Notes under the pieces: generated by a model | The model's input: only the letters and a program-made list of their open reading frames with translations | What the model was told of the DNA's origin: nothing | Databases searched by the model: none | In this document: piece after piece, positions 1 through 10,272 of the stretch | Layout of the letters: each line of letters starts with the position of its first letter | Numbering within the stretch: the stretch's first letter is position 1 | Program-made: the position numbers and the translations under genes | From: Nothophaeocryptopus gaeumannii | Lineage: Eukaryota; Ascomycota; Dothideomycetes; Mycosphaerellales; Mycosphaerellaceae | Reading direction: 5' to 3' | NCBI GenBank assembly: GCA_031771865.1 | Contig: JASISA010000009.1 | Coordinates: 186,001 to 250,000, forward strand | DNA: 64,000 bases

Positions 1-445
1 GCTTCGAGACACGGAGGATGTTGGGCAAGCCAGTTGGCTTCGCGGGCTTACTATAGCCATACAGTTTGGGGCCCTTGCCGACGAAGATGCAATTCTGAAG
101 TGGATACTGTCGTCGAGTCTTGAATCTGAGTGGTGTCCGGAGTTCAAGAGGCATACGACCGCGCATAGCAGTCGTGGAGAAGACGCGGTCGCCGTTGTTG
201 GCCCTCTTGTAGCGTGGGCGGTACTCCTTAACATCGACGCAGAAGCCGTAAATGCGGTTTCGAAGTTTAGCGGGAAGAGCTATTAGACGGAATAGCTTCT
301 TCTTGGCTTTCTCGAGTGCGTTGTTGTTCCACTCTTCAGCGTTGGCAGCTGCCTCGTTGTCGGCGTCGCGGACGTAGTTCGACTGGTCCTCCTCATAGAA
401 CCAAGGGACGCTGACGTGGATGACATTGAAGTTGGAGATCGACAT
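1..445 (-). CDS. F-box/2EXR-like hypothetical protein, 3' end cut by window edge
   Basis: The reverse strand is open from an ATG at 445 to the window edge, giving about 148 residues of an incomplete protein. After a charged N-terminus (two Asp/Glu/Asn-rich stretches) comes the segment RLIALPAKLRNRIYGFCV at about residues 52-69. This resembles the LPxELRNxIY core common in fungal proteins of the F-box/2EXR type, which are often of unknown substrate. Only this core supports the family call. A function as a ubiquitin-ligase adaptor would be inference. No intron is needed in the visible part. Confidence 0.6.
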   Translation of the reverse strand, partial: MSISNFNVIHVSVPWFYEEDQSNYVRDADNEAAANAEEWNNNALEKAKKKLFRLIALPAKLRNRIYGFCVDVKEYRPRYKRANNGDRVFSTTAMRGRMPLELRTPLRFKTRRQYPLQNCIFVGKGPKLYGYSKPAKPTGLPNILRVSK

Positions 446-760
446 GGCGGGAGGTGCCAACGGGATATCAGTACAGTCGTATTGGTAGGGAGTTAGAAGA
501 GGGATGGACTCGGGCGTGTCGAGTCGAGAAGGAGGGTGTGCCAGTCCGTGAGCAGTGTATTATGTAGGGCAGTGCAAGCTGAAATACCTCGAAGCAGAGT
601 CTCAGACAGGAGTGCAGCGGGAAGCGGGCGGGTAGGCTGCTGGACTTGGTCTGTGCTTGGTATTTCACATGCTTGAATCCCATTCGGATTGGCAAGCTGC
701 TTCACAGCAACTTTTCTATGCCTACGCTTTGGCGACAGGTCCTCCTTCTTGAATAGCGCT
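446..760. other. Intergenic, 315 bp
   Basis: This stretch lies upstream of the partial F-box-like gene and downstream of the SDR relic. I see no convincing coding sequence, repeat or TATA element. Confidence 0.5.
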
Positions 761-1717
761 CTACCACTCAGTGACCTCTTCATGAGTCCAAAACTCGCCC
801 GTCTTACGGCCAATGTCCTGGAGGGCAAGCATGACCGGTGTCTTCGCACCCTCATCAACTGTCTTCCTTCCACCACCACGAGTCATATCGGTCTTTACGT
901 AGCCGGGACAGCAAGCGTTGATCAAGACGTCGCGGCCCTTCTTTTCTTCTTCCATGGCAAGGACCTTGGTAAAAGCAGTCTCACCAGCCTTGCTGACGGC
1001 GTAAGCTGCTGACGGCGTAAGCTGCTGACGGCGTAAGCTGCTGATGGGAAGCCTGCTTCCTTTTCTTTTCCTTCGTCAACGACCTTCTGGAACTTCTGCA
1101 TCAACGCCGTGACAGCTGGAACGTCGGCCTTGGCAGCAGAGAGAAAAGCATCTCTCATCTCTTGAGAATACTTGTTCAACTTGCCTGAAGCACTAGACAC
1201 GTTGACCAGTCTGCCGCCTGGTCGCAAGAGCGGCAACAGATCCTGGCTGGCCTCCAGTGTGCCATAGTAGTTCGTCTCAAGGGTGGTCCTGACAACGCTT
1301 GAGTCGAAACCCTGCATCGCAATACCAGCATTGTTGATTACAATGTCGATCCCATCCGGATGCTCTCTCTTCAAGTAATCTCGGAAGTCTTGGACGCTCT
1401 TTGTCTGGCTTATGTCTAATGGATGGTAAGTGATGGTAGTATCGCCTCCATCTTGGGCAAGGACTTTTGCTTTCTTCAATTCAGGATCTTCATTCAGCGT
1501 CTTGACTGCTTCTGCACCACGCTCTGGTGATCGTGCTGTCAAGTAGATAAGAAAGGGACCGGACTTCGTTGGCGACGATGGATATTCCAAGGCAAGGTTG
1601 CGGACTAGCATCTATCAGCATGATCTCCGAACTCTCCACAAAGGCTATGCTACCAATTGCCAGGCCAATGCCTTTATTTGCGCCTGTAACGGCGGCGATG
1701 CGTGACTGAACTGCCAT
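761..1717 (-). pseudogene. Carbonyl-reductase-type short-chain dehydrogenase, frameshifted by a 16-bp repeat
   Basis: The protein starts at ATG 1717 with TGANKGIGLAI, the NAD(P)-binding TGxxxGIG motif. A 49-nt intron (1605-1653) follows, and the frame continues through VINNAGIA, VNVSSASG and the expected active-site segment near 1000. There a 16-bp unit is present three times (991-1038). One unit would encode the catalytic AAYAVSKAG (YxxxK). The extra 32 bp shift the frame and give a truncated tail. The other frame then resumes with SKAGETAFTK and INACCPGYVKTDM to TAG at 761, as expected for carbonyl reductases (NADPH-dependent reduction of carbonyl compounds). The repeat cannot be removed as an intron, since a 32-nt excision would not have GT-AG ends. 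It is probably a pseudogene; an assembly error is the alternative. Confidence 0.85.
991..1038. repeat. 16-bp tandem repeat, three exact copies
   Basis: The unit tgctgacggcgtaagc occurs at 991-1006, 1007-1022 and 1023-1038, and the first 6 bases repeat again at 1039-1044. It covers the codons of the YxxxK catalytic motif of the SDR on the reverse strand. As 16 is not a multiple of 3, copy number sets the reading frame. Confidence 0.97.
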
Positions 1718-2188
1718 ATTGAAATCGTGATGATGATGTGAAAGTTGAACGTGTGATGAAAGTGAAGTCAAAGGCGTCACAGGCACGCGACATCCGACAT
1801 CCGACATCCCTGCTGCGCGTGCCGACGGGCCGTGCCACCTCTTCCCGCAACGCAATCGCTCCTGCCCGATCAGTGTGCGATGACGACGCCGTGCTCCCTC
1901 CAGTTCCAGTTCCTTGAACATGGACAAACGAATGCATGACAAGTTGGCTGGACCAACCACGCATGCCAACCCCCTTCGCCCTACTCCGCACTTGCATTGG
2001 ATCAGCGAAATACTTCTCCTTCCCTTCCTAGCTCCATCCTTTACTTTCTTTGAATGTCTGAAGACACGTCCGGCATCCCGCTGGAATCCCTGAAGAAACG
2101 ATCCACCTTCCCACGATCCATCAGCGAGCTGGTCACGACTCAGTTGGTGCCGGGCAATATGGCTAAGAGCCACGCACTTCACACCAAC
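1718..2188. other. Divergent intergenic region between SDR relic and anoctamin
   Basis: This 471-bp stretch holds the 5' flanks of two divergently transcribed genes. The direct repeat cgacatccgacatccgacat occurs near 1789-1808. In-frame ATGs upstream of the chosen anoctamin start lie at 2054 and 2159. No clear TATA box is seen. Confidence 0.5.
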
Positions 2189-4399
2189 ATGGGTGTTGAC
2201 TATATCATAGTCTTCAAATTCCCGCCCGCAGGTATGTCAAGACCACGTGTTTTCATGCCATTAATATGAACTAATGGCAAGTGTGTGTGACCAGACAAAG
2301 CAAAGGCAGCAGCGAGCTTCGAAAAGCTATGCCAGAAGCTTTCATCCATTGGACTGGCCACTGAAGTTCGGAACGGCGAGAGCAACTCCGTTCTCGTATT
2401 TGTCAGAGTCGCCAGCCAGGAACACATGTACGCCGAAGTCTACCGGAGCCGTGTCAAGGACTGGGTCCATGGTGTGCGATCCGGAGAGCCTGCACAAGAC
2501 GTACGAGCTTCTCTGGAGCAAGACCCATTGACCGACGCAGAGCGCCTCCGCATCATCTACCAGATGATCACCAACTACGAGAACGAGGGCGGTGCCGGAA
2601 TCAGAGCCAAGTCGCCCGACTGGGAGTATGTCGAGAGCATCTTCGCTCTGCATGACCACACTTTCAACAGCCGTCTGATGAAGAAGTGGGCCACAGAATA
2701 CCAAGTTAAGACCGAAGACCTGGATGACATCCGAGATCGATTCGGTGAGAAGGTGGCCTTCTACTTCGCATTCGAGCAGACATACTTCAATTTTCTGCTG
2801 TTCCCTACTGGTTTCGGATTGCTGGCGTATTTCGCTCTGGGCTCGTTCAGTCCGTTCTATGCCATTGTACTTTCTCTCTGGTCGATCATATTCGTCGAAT
2901 GGTGGAGGCACCAGGAGCGCGATCTTTCCATAAGATGGGGCGTTCGCGGCGTGAGTGCGATCGATGTCAAGCGTCACGACTTCAAGCCAACGAAAGAGGT
3001 TGAAGATCCGGCCACCGGCGAACTGCAGAAGATTTTCCCGTGGAGCGAACGACTCAAACGTCAGGCACTTCAACTTCCCTTCGCCATCCTCGCAGTACTG
3101 GTCCTTGGTAGTCTCATCGTGCTGTGCTTCGCAATTGAGATCTTCATTGGAGAGATCTACGACGGACCTGGCAAGTCGATTCTGACCTTCACGCCGACTG
3201 TCATCCTGACTACCTGTCTACCACTGTTGACTGGCGCATTGTCCGACGCCGCAAAGCGCCTGAACGACTTCGAGAATTACGAGACTGACACTCAATACGA
3301 CCGCTCTCACACAGCCAAGCTATTTATCCTGGACTTCATTACGTCGTATTTGGGCATCATCCTCACGGCTTTCGTCTACGTTCCATTCGGCACCGTCCTG
3401 GTCCCGTACCTGGACATCTTTACTCGCATCTTCATGGCTAAGGACGAGAAGACCCGGTTGAAAATGCAAGGCGGGCACTACACCATCAACCCCGATCGTC
3501 TCCGCAAGCAGACCATCTACTTCGCGGTGACAGCTTCCATCGTTAACTTCGCAATGGAAGTTGTCGTCCCATACCTCAAACGCCAAGGCGTCCTCAAATT
3601 CAAAGAGATGGCGGCCAAGCGCACCGGTACTGGACTCCAACCATCAGCTGCAGCTGAGGATCCACCAGAGGAGAAGGAGTTCCTTGATCGCGTACGAAGC
3701 GAAGCCGAACTGCCCGCCTATGATGTCTACACCGACCTACGAGAAATGATCATCCAATTCGGATATCTTTCCCTCTTCTCTGTCGTCTGGCCATTGGTCC
3801 CGGCTAGTTACCTAGTCAACAACTGGTTCGAGCTCCGCGCAGATGCTATCAAGATCTGTGTCGAGATGCAACGTCCCACACCTTGGAGAGCAGACACGAT
3901 CGGACCTTGGCTCGATGCACTCACTTTCCTGACCTGGCTGGGAAGTCTCACGATGGCCGCACTGACATACATGTTCTCCAACGAGGGCATTGGCCCTGAC
4001 GGTCGACCACACGATATCAAAGGCTGGGGACTCCTCCTATCCATCTTCTTCTCCGAACATCTCTACCTCTTCGTCCACGCAGCTGTGTGTAGTGCGATCA
4101 GCAAGATTGATTCTCCTGGTCGACAGAAAGAGCGGAGGGATCGATACTTGACACGACAGAAGCTTGTCAAGAATAGTCTGGAAAAATTGCCACAAGTACC
4201 GAACATCTCGATCGATGATACTCCTGTGACGAGGGAGAGTCTTGAGGAGGATGCGAGGAAGGCGAGTTTGACGAGTGCGAGTCCGGAGGAGAAGTTTTGG
4301 AGCAGGCAGAGGGGTTGGAGGGAGAGTGCCCAGATGGGGAAGATTTTTATCGAGAAGGCTATTGATGAGAAGAGCGGGAAGGAGAAGAAGGAGCTTTAG
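2189..4399 (+). CDS. Anoctamin/TMEM16 family membrane protein (Ist2-like)
   Basis: Fungal TMEM16 proteins are calcium-activated lipid scramblases and, like yeast Ist2, can tether the ER to the plasma membrane. Exon 1 (2189-2231) encodes MGVDYIIVFKFPP. A 63-nt intron (2232-2294, GTATGT donor, CTAAT branch) joins it to exon 2, giving 715 residues. There are about ten hydrophobic segments. The family signatures are present: LSDAAKRLNDFENYETDTQYD, the conserved IQFGYLSLFSVVWPL helix, NNWFELRADAIK with the acidic residues expected in the Ca2+ site, and IGPWLDALTFLTWLGS. The tail after the last helix is charged. The start at 2189 has a strong Kozak context (A at -3, G at +4). An in-frame ATG at 2159 would add 10 residues and cannot be excluded. 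Confidence 0.92.
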
Positions 4400-4566
4400 A
4401 TTGATGGTGCGAAATGGTGGTGAATGGAAGATGATGTCGACCTGGAGTATGATTGACCTATGATGCATACGATATTGATAGCGAGGCGCTCTGGGAAAGA
4501 ACGGTACATATCATCTGAGCGAACCTATATCGCGGTCCTAAGGTATCCCGAACAGTACTTTCAATC

Positions 4567-6756
4567 TCAAGCACTCCCCTTCGCCTTTGTCATAGGTCCC
4601 CAATTCTCCCTCGGATTCTGCTGATACCTCACCACTTTCTTCCCAGGCTTATCCTTTCCAAGAACTTCATCAAATACGACTTTCATCTTACTCACATCCA
4701 CCTCTCCTTCCTTCTTCGCCGCTGGCTGCGCATCTGTGACGATTTCTGGCGTATCGTCTTTCGACCCCTCAACACCCTCCTCTGCGTGCGCACCATTTGT
4801 GCTTCGTTCCTCTGGGCTGCGCGCTTTCTGCATAACCCTCCACCCGGCCGTCGTCTCCTTCAAACTCCCCTCTTTAATCGGCGCCTTTTGTCTCGTCCAT
4901 TCCCTCATAACTTCCCAAATCACTGACCAGGGAGCATTCGTCTTGATACTACCCGGTTGGCAGTGGGATCTTGTACATGTATACCCCGCGTGTCGTAATG
5001 CACCTTTGATGGCTGAATCTGACGGGGCGACGCAGTGGATTACTTTTGAGAGGGCTGAGGGGTTGATGAAGAAGGGGTGCGGGTCGATTGTTTCGGGTGG
5101 GGTGAGGGGAATGATTTCGTCTGTGTCTGAGCGGGATTGGGCGGGGATGTAGTTTGTGACTGCTTCGTTCACGAGGAGTTCGTCGAGGGCGGTAGTGAGC
5201 ATTCCCTCGACGCGAGGGAGGGTTTGATAAACGGTTGCATCGACAGTTTCGATGTCTTGGAGGATCTTGGATATGAAGGCTGCGTTGTGGATGGGACCAC
5301 CCCACATTGGACCTGCGATGTGGGTTTTTGTTCCGCAGTGTTCGCAGAGGCGGTCGGATGTGGGGGAAACGGCGATGGAATGTTTGTACCAGGGTGTGCC
5401 GTTTTTGCTGGTTTGTTTGGTGTTGCGGCCGAGCATGTTGGTGGTGAAAGCGCCGCAGCCGGAATCGCAGGCGTAGACGAGCATTGTTTTTCCAGCCAGG
5501 AATTTGACATCTGCGGGACTTTTACGTACACGTATGAAGGCTCTTGCGTAGAAATCAATGCTCAGAGAGAGTAGCGGCTCGACTGCGATGCCGTACTTGG
5601 CGGCAGCAGAAGCGATGGAGCCTATGATCAGACGAAGGCCAGCTTCGTGCATGTAAGGTCCTTTGGCCGGCATGCCACCGTAGAGGGAGAAAGTCTTCTC
5701 GCAATAGCCGGTTGATGCGAAGACGCCTGAGTCGGTGCAAGTCACACAAAGCAAACCACCATCATTGAGTGCTTGCAATGCGCCATCGATGAAGGGAGCC
5801 GCAGTGCCGTAGGGATCCAGATCAATCACGTCGTATTTGTGAGAGACATGAGTTGGACCATGTGAGTTGGTAGTCGGATATGCCACACTGTACATATGTC
5901 CGATCGCGTCGCCGAGATTTGGTGTGATGCAGGAAGTTAAGTTGTTGTGCTGAACGTTCATCTCCATGCTCTTGATGGCATTCGGGTTCATGTCGTTCGC
6001 AACGACGGCTGAGACGAAAGGTATCTCTTTCGCATACCGCAGAGCGCGTAGTCCAGTCGCCGATAGCGCGTCCAGTATGCGAAATCGTGGCCCAGCCGGT
6101 CTCTCTGCATGCCCGTTCCGTTGCTCCCCGCTCTGGTCCTGGCCAATCTCCGCTGGTGTTTGAACATCGCCGTTCTCTTTATTCGCATCCGCCTTCGCTG
6201 GCCCCTCTGCTGTCTGCTCTGATCCCTCGTTTTCTCTCACAGCCCTCGAACTCCCATCCTCCGACTTCCTCAACTTCACACCACCCTCCTCCCCATGAAC
6301 CTCCCCTGCCTTCCTCTTCTTCACGCGCCTGTTGTTGTGCTTCTCCCGATTGTTGTCATTCTTGAGCTTCTTCCTCTGCATCCAGTCCTCCCCAAAAGCC
6401 TTGATACTCAGCACGCTCAGGTCCCGATTAAACTGTTGAATGGGATTGTAGAAGACGCTTTGCGGTTTCTCCGAGTCTTTCGTCTTCGCTTGCGGGTCTA
6501 CATGTTTCTGCGTGTTCGGCGGAATGAGGATGTATGCTTGGCCTTCGCGTATTGTTTCGTAGGACTTTCCGTTATGTTGGACTAGCTGCCCAGCTGCGGG
6601 AGGTGCGGTGATTGGCACTGGGTGGTTTTGAGTAGAAGTAGTCATTTTGCGTGCAGTGCTGATGATGCTAGGAGATATGATGGTTCGGCGCAGACTCGAA
6701 CTCCTACCTGCAGCGATGTTCGTCCATATAGACACCCATGCACTTTTGTGAAGCAT
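4567..6756 (-). CDS. TRM1: tRNA (guanine26-N2)-dimethyltransferase Trm1
   Basis: Trm1 uses SAM to form N2,N2-dimethylguanosine at position 26 of tRNAs. The frame from ATG 6756 gives 729 residues in a single exon. The catalytic core is clear: FYNPIQQFNRDLS, then an expected low-complexity Lys/Arg/Glu insertion, the SAM site LDALSATGLRALRYAKE, VVANDMNPNAI, DLDPYGTAAPFIDGAL, and CTDSGVFA. A C-terminal Zn-ribbon-like segment (CDSGCGAF then LCEHCG) follows. Two good starts exist. ATG 6756 gives a 37-residue Arg/Ser-rich leader with no acids, like a mitochondrial presequence. ATG 6645 omits it (692 residues). This parallels yeast TRM1, which makes mitochondrial and nuclear forms from alternative starts. 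The frame is also open upstream to 6936, probably 5' leader. Confidence 0.95.
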   Translation of the reverse strand: MLHKSAWVSIWTNIAAGRSSSLRRTIISPSIISTARKMTTSTQNHPVPITAPPAAGQLVQHNGKSYETIREGQAYILIPPNTQKHVDPQAKTKDSEKPQSVFYNPIQQFNRDLSVLSIKAFGEDWMQRKKLKNDNNREKHNNRRVKKRKAGEVHGEEGGVKLRKSEDGSSRAVRENEGSEQTAEGPAKADANKENGDVQTPAEIGQDQSGEQRNGHAERPAGPRFRILDALSATGLRALRYAKEIPFVSAVVANDMNPNAIKSMEMNVQHNNLTSCITPNLGDAIGHMYSVAYPTTNSHGPTHVSHKYDVIDLDPYGTAAPFIDGALQALNDGGLLCVTCTDSGVFASTGYCEKTFSLYGGMPAKGPYMHEAGLRLIIGSIASAAAKYGIAVEPLLSLSIDFYARAFIRVRKSPADVKFLAGKTMLVYACDSGCGAFTTNMLGRNTKQTSKNGTPWYKHSIAVSPTSDRLCEHCGTKTHIAGPMWGGPIHNAAFISKILQDIETVDATVYQTLPRVEGMLTTALDELLVNEAVTNYIPAQSRSDTDEIIPLTPPETIDPHPFFINPSALSKVIHCVAPSDSAIKGALRHAGYTCTRSHCQPGSIKTNAPWSVIWEVMREWTRQKAPIKEGSLKETTAGWRVMQKARSPEERSTNGAHAEEGVEGSKDDTPEIVTDAQPAAKKEGEVDVSKMKVVFDEVLGKDKPGKKVVRYQQNPRENWGPMTKAKGSA

Positions 6757-6936
6757 GCGTGGTGGTGATGGGGAGGTGAGTGGGTTGTTCAGAGTCACAT
6801 GAAATTTTGAGAACTGGAGGTCCAAAATCTTAGGAAGCTCGGGCCACCACGGGCCGTCATCGCAGCCGAAGAACAGGGGCCTTTCGGGCCAAGACTCACA
6901 GAGAGAGATCCGAATCTCTCGAGCACCCGAAGCCAC

Positions 6937-7477
6937 CTACACCTCTTTTGCGACCACACACTGCTTGTTCTGGTGTTATCATACCAGATCGATGCAAGTC
7001 CTCTAGGACATCGGCTAGGTTGATCATCATATGGGCCGGAGGCCGCGCATCAGCCTCATCGGATAGGCAAGATCAACGACAAGGAAAGACCCAACGTCTT
7101 CTAGGAGCCCTCCGAGACCTGAGACCACAGACACATCCTACCAGCGTGCAGCTGTATAGTTGGCGATCAAAGTTGCTCCTGACTAGGAACAAGATCCTTT
7201 AGACTCCATCTTGGCGGGGTAGATAGGCAGAAGCAACCTCAGCTCGCTTTTCTGTCCGGTTTCGGACTTTCGGTGAAGAATTGTGCATTGTCGTTCATAT
7301 ATACGGAAATCCGTTCGAGGTATAAGTAAAAGCCAAGTGGCCACAAGCTTTCAAAAAGTAGCAGCTTGAAAGTATATCAGCTGCACTCACCGTCAAGATC
7401 ACATATCCTAAAGAGCAACCACCTCATCCACAAGGCTCACACACCACTTGAGACTGTTGAGCAGCAGCAACAACGTT
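6937..7477. promoter_or_regulatory. Divergent promoter region, TRM1 / GST
   Basis: This 541-bp stretch lies between divergent genes. A TATA-like tatata at 7297-7302 lies about 180 bp before the GST start, followed by an A/C-rich leader. No gene is visible. Confidence 0.45.
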
Positions 7478-8248
7478 ATGTCCACTTCCGACCAGGTCGT
7501 CCTCTTCGACCTCCCCAGCAAGCTCAAGTCCCCTAGCGGAGACTACGTCTGCTTTTCCCCAAACGTCTGGAAATCTCGCCTCGTTCTGAACTACAAGAAG
7601 ATCCCTTACACCACACAATGGCTCAAACATACCGAGATTGAGCCCACACTCTCCGGTCTGGGGTGCTCTCCCAACCCACCTTTACCGGCAGGCTCGAAAG
7701 GGAATCGTTCGGCATACACTCTCCCTTCGGTCCAGATGCCTGACAAATCTGTTGTGATGGACTCCGTCAAAGTAGCTGCGGCGATTGAAGAGAGATATCC
7801 GGAACCAAGTCTACACCTGGAGACTGGAATGCATGACAAGGTGGACGCGGCTCTCGTCCAGGTCGGTTTACCATTGCTCGGTGTGCTCTTCCCAAGAATG
7901 CTCCGCGATGCGCATCTTCCAGAAATCATTCCCATGTGGCGCGCCAAACGCGAGGCTCAATTCGGTATGACGCTGGAAGAACTCGAAAAGACGAAAGGCG
8001 GAGAGCCAGCATGGCAAGCTGCCAAGCCAGGGTTCGATGGGGTTGCGAACCTCTTGAAGGAGAATAAGAAGGATGCGGGTCCTTTCATCCTCGGAAGTCA
8101 GGTCTGTTACGGCGACCTTGTTCTGGCTGCTTTGTTGGAGAGCTTTCGACGGATTGGCCAGGATATATATGAGCGAACGTGCGAAGAGGTCGAAGGGGCG
8201 AGGGAGTTGCATGAAGCCTGCAAGCCGTGGTATGAGCCCGATACCTAG
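7478..8248 (+). CDS. Glutathione S-transferase, UstS-like
   Basis: This 256-residue single-exon protein has a thioredoxin-fold N-terminal domain: VVLFDLP at the start, then SPNVWKSRLVLNYKKIPY and the cis-Pro-type segment YTLPSVQMPD (about residues 78-87), followed by VMDSVKVAAAIEERYP. A helical C-terminal domain follows, with FILGSQVCYGDLVLAALLES. Fungal relatives of this type, such as UstS of the ustiloxin cluster, act in detoxification or in conjugating thiols to metabolites; the substrate here is unknown. ATG 7478 is used because the only upstream in-frame initiator (7448) is not an ATG and the family motif begins just after 7478. It is flanked by other small metabolic enzymes. Confidence 0.88.
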   Translation: MSTSDQVVLFDLPSKLKSPSGDYVCFSPNVWKSRLVLNYKKIPYTTQWLKHTEIEPTLSGLGCSPNPPLPAGSKGNRSAYTLPSVQMPDKSVVMDSVKVAAAIEERYPEPSLHLETGMHDKVDAALVQVGLPLLGVLFPRMLRDAHLPEIIPMWRAKREAQFGMTLEELEKTKGGEPAWQAAKPGFDGVANLLKENKKDAGPFILGSQVCYGDLVLAALLESFRRIGQDIYERTCEEVEGARELHEACKPWYEPDT

Positions 8249-8303
8249 GCTCAGCTTCGTGGTGGATCGGTATTAGGACTACCGGCAGAAGAGATACCGC
8301 GAC

Positions 8304-8813
8304 TCAAGCAGGACCAGTGTTTTCTCTCATCGTCGTACAAGAATAATAAACCCATTTCCCTGCCACAATCTTCCACTTCATCTCCATGAATCTGACAAAG
8401 TTGAGGTTCTCAACCCCAAGCACGCTAAGCTCCAGATAGACTATCGCCGTCCCATTGGCAAATATGTCAGTCGAAACATTGACGATCTCAAATTGGCATT
8501 CAGGTTCGGCAGCCAGGAAATGTCTCCAAAGGCCTCGCAGCTCGTCCCATGTCATGGCTTTATCGGGGTAGTTTTCGATGTGGGCTCCGAAACTGGGTGA
8601 GACGGAGTGAAGGAAGTCCTGGCGGTCGGCGTGGCCGGTGTATGCGAAGTCTCTGTCGTTGAAGGCTGCTATGCATGCTTTGCATTTTCGCTCGAGCTCA
8701 GATTTGACGTAGGCTTTTTGGGAGTGGATCTCGATCTGGTTGCACGGGGGAGATGAGCTTGGCTCGGAGGATTGCTGCCCACTGTTGACTGGAAGTTCGT
8801 TACCTTCTGTCAT
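8304..8813 (-). CDS. SnoaL/NTF2-fold domain protein
   Basis: The 169-residue protein has no signal peptide. After a Ser/Pro-rich N-terminus (about 1-30) comes an alpha helix (SELERKCKACIAAFNDRDF), then alternating strands ending in MKWKIVAGKWVYYSCTTM. This order, one long helix plus a conserved middle helix and a curved C-terminal sheet ending in W(K)xxxGxW, is typical of the SnoaL-like/NTF2 fold. Members include polyketide cyclases, dehydratases and many uncharacterised fungal proteins. Catalytic residues cannot be assigned. It is convergent with the GST gene, 55 bp from its stop. Confidence 0.65.
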   Translation of the reverse strand: MTEGNELPVNSGQQSSEPSSSPPCNQIEIHSQKAYVKSELERKCKACIAAFNDRDFAYTGHADRQDFLHSVSPSFGAHIENYPDKAMTWDELRGLWRHFLAAEPECQFEIVNVSTDIFANGTAIVYLELSVLGVENLNFVRFMEMKWKIVAGKWVYYSCTTMRENTGPA

Positions 8814-9510
8814 CTTATCGATATCTTCAAGGCCTGCGAAGGTGATTGAGTAGTCATCTTTTGGGGGCCAGATGAGGCTCTTATATCAGTGTGTCACAAG
8901 AAGATCACCTTGGCACCTACCCGTATACCCCCCTACCTTCCTGTTTCGACGTCACGGCCGACGCTATTGTCTGCATCTCGACTGCCGGTATCGTGATAGC
9001 AGGCGTGGTCACGGCTTACAGATGGTAGTCATGAGTCGACGCATAGTCAGCCATGTCGCGTCTTCAGTAGTTCTATGTGCCAAGAGATGCGGCTGAAGTG
9101 TAAAGTTCCTCGGTCATACCACTTATTGGTGTCGTAGAGCGTCAAACTAGCGGGTGTGAATGTGCTTGTATGATTGCTTGTCTGTCGGTGTCTCCGAGGT
9201 CGGTCCCGAGCGGCATGCCAATGGTAGCGAGTAGACGTCGCTTGTGATGGTCGTTTCAGCCTTGCTGCAATGTCAGTTGGAGGCTTCCGCTGTCAGCGAT
9301 GCACGCGAGTGGATGCATTGGTCTATCTCGAGCAGTTGGTGATGGGGAGTGTGAAGCAGAGAGGCTGTGCACTCCTACGCTCGTCCATTGGCTTGGCATG
9401 GCCTTGGTGCCTGGATTTGTGCCTGATCCTTCATGATCGTCTCTCTTCTTTCCATCAACCACAAGCCATTGACATCTCGTCTCTCATCATCTTGATGCGC
9501 GGTAATCGTT
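8814..9510. other. Intergenic, 697 bp
   Basis: This is a divergent spacer between the SnoaL-like gene and the methyltransferase. Short open frames have no recognisable content. No repeat or TATA box stands out. Confidence 0.5.
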
Positions 9511-10272
9511 ATGGGGAAAGAGAGCGCAATCCAAGAAAATTACGATAAGAACGCTGATGCCTACAGCCAATTCATAGCCACACCACTTGGTACGCTCGAA
9601 CAACAGCTCTTCGACTTGTCGATCACAGACTGTGAAGGCCTGAAAGTCCTCGATCTCGGCGGCGGTACTGGGCTGAGAGCTCGTGATGCTCTCAAAGCTG
9701 GAGCGGAAAAAGTCGATGTGATAGACATCTCACCTGAGATGATGCGTATGGGTCGAGAGTACGAGAGATCCATCAGGAGAGACCGCATCAATTGGTATCA
9801 GGGGGACTGCTCGAAATCGCTTGACCATTTGAAACTTGGTCCATACGACGTGGTGATCGCGAACGGCATCTTCGACCACGCACATAATGCCGACGAGCTC
9901 GAAGCCATGTGGAAGAACGCAGCAGCATATCTGAAGGCAGGAGGCCGTCTAATCGCGAACCGAAACAATCCGAAGACCAGAGCGGCAGCTTCTGGGAAGT
10001 ACGGCGTCATTCTGTCTGACTTTGAGGACTTTCCCGGAGGCTTCAACTTCCGGTATCGTATGAAGACCGATCCGCCCCTGGAATTTGAGTCGATCGCACT
10101 GGACGCGTATTACAAAGGCTCCTTGGAGATACCAGCAAAGTATTTCGAGGGTTTTCAGAATGTGTCTTGGGAAGAGACACCGGTCGTGAAGGCGAACCCT
10201 GCGTTCTGGAAGGAGTACTTGGATGATCCTATCCTGTACATCTTCACGGCGAGGAAGCCTGATGAAGAGTAG
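9511..10272 (+). CDS. Class I SAM-dependent methyltransferase
   Basis: The 253-residue single-exon protein opens with AIQENYDKNADAYSQF, common in small-molecule methyltransferases. SAM-binding motif I is VLDLGGGTGLRA at about residues 47-58. Motif II/post-I is KVDVIDISPEMM, and YDVVIANGIFDHA is the motif IV region. The C-terminal half is a cap resembling the UbiE/ToxA-type group (methyltransferase 11/25). The methyl acceptor is unknown. The neighbourhood of small tailoring enzymes suggests a metabolite, but there is no backbone synthase in the window. Confidence 0.88.
   Translation: MGKESAIQENYDKNADAYSQFIATPLGTLEQQLFDLSITDCEGLKVLDLGGGTGLRARDALKAGAEKVDVIDISPEMMRMGREYERSIRRDRINWYQGDCSKSLDHLKLGPYDVVIANGIFDHAHNADELEAMWKNAAAYLKAGGRLIANRNNPKTRAAASGKYGVILSDFEDFPGGFNFRYRMKTDPPLEFESIALDAYYKGSLEIPAKYFEGFQNVSWEETPVVKANPAFWKEYLDDPILYIFTARKPDEE

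Noticed and set aside
4037..4468. Reverse-strand frame over the anoctamin 3' end
   Set aside because: It is antisense to a strongly supported coding exon; its Leu/Pro-rich content is the mirror of the charged anoctamin tail.
6756..6936. Extension of Trm1 to ATG 6936
   Set aside because: The extra residues show no presequence or conserved feature, and the 6756 start gives a convincing mitochondrial leader.
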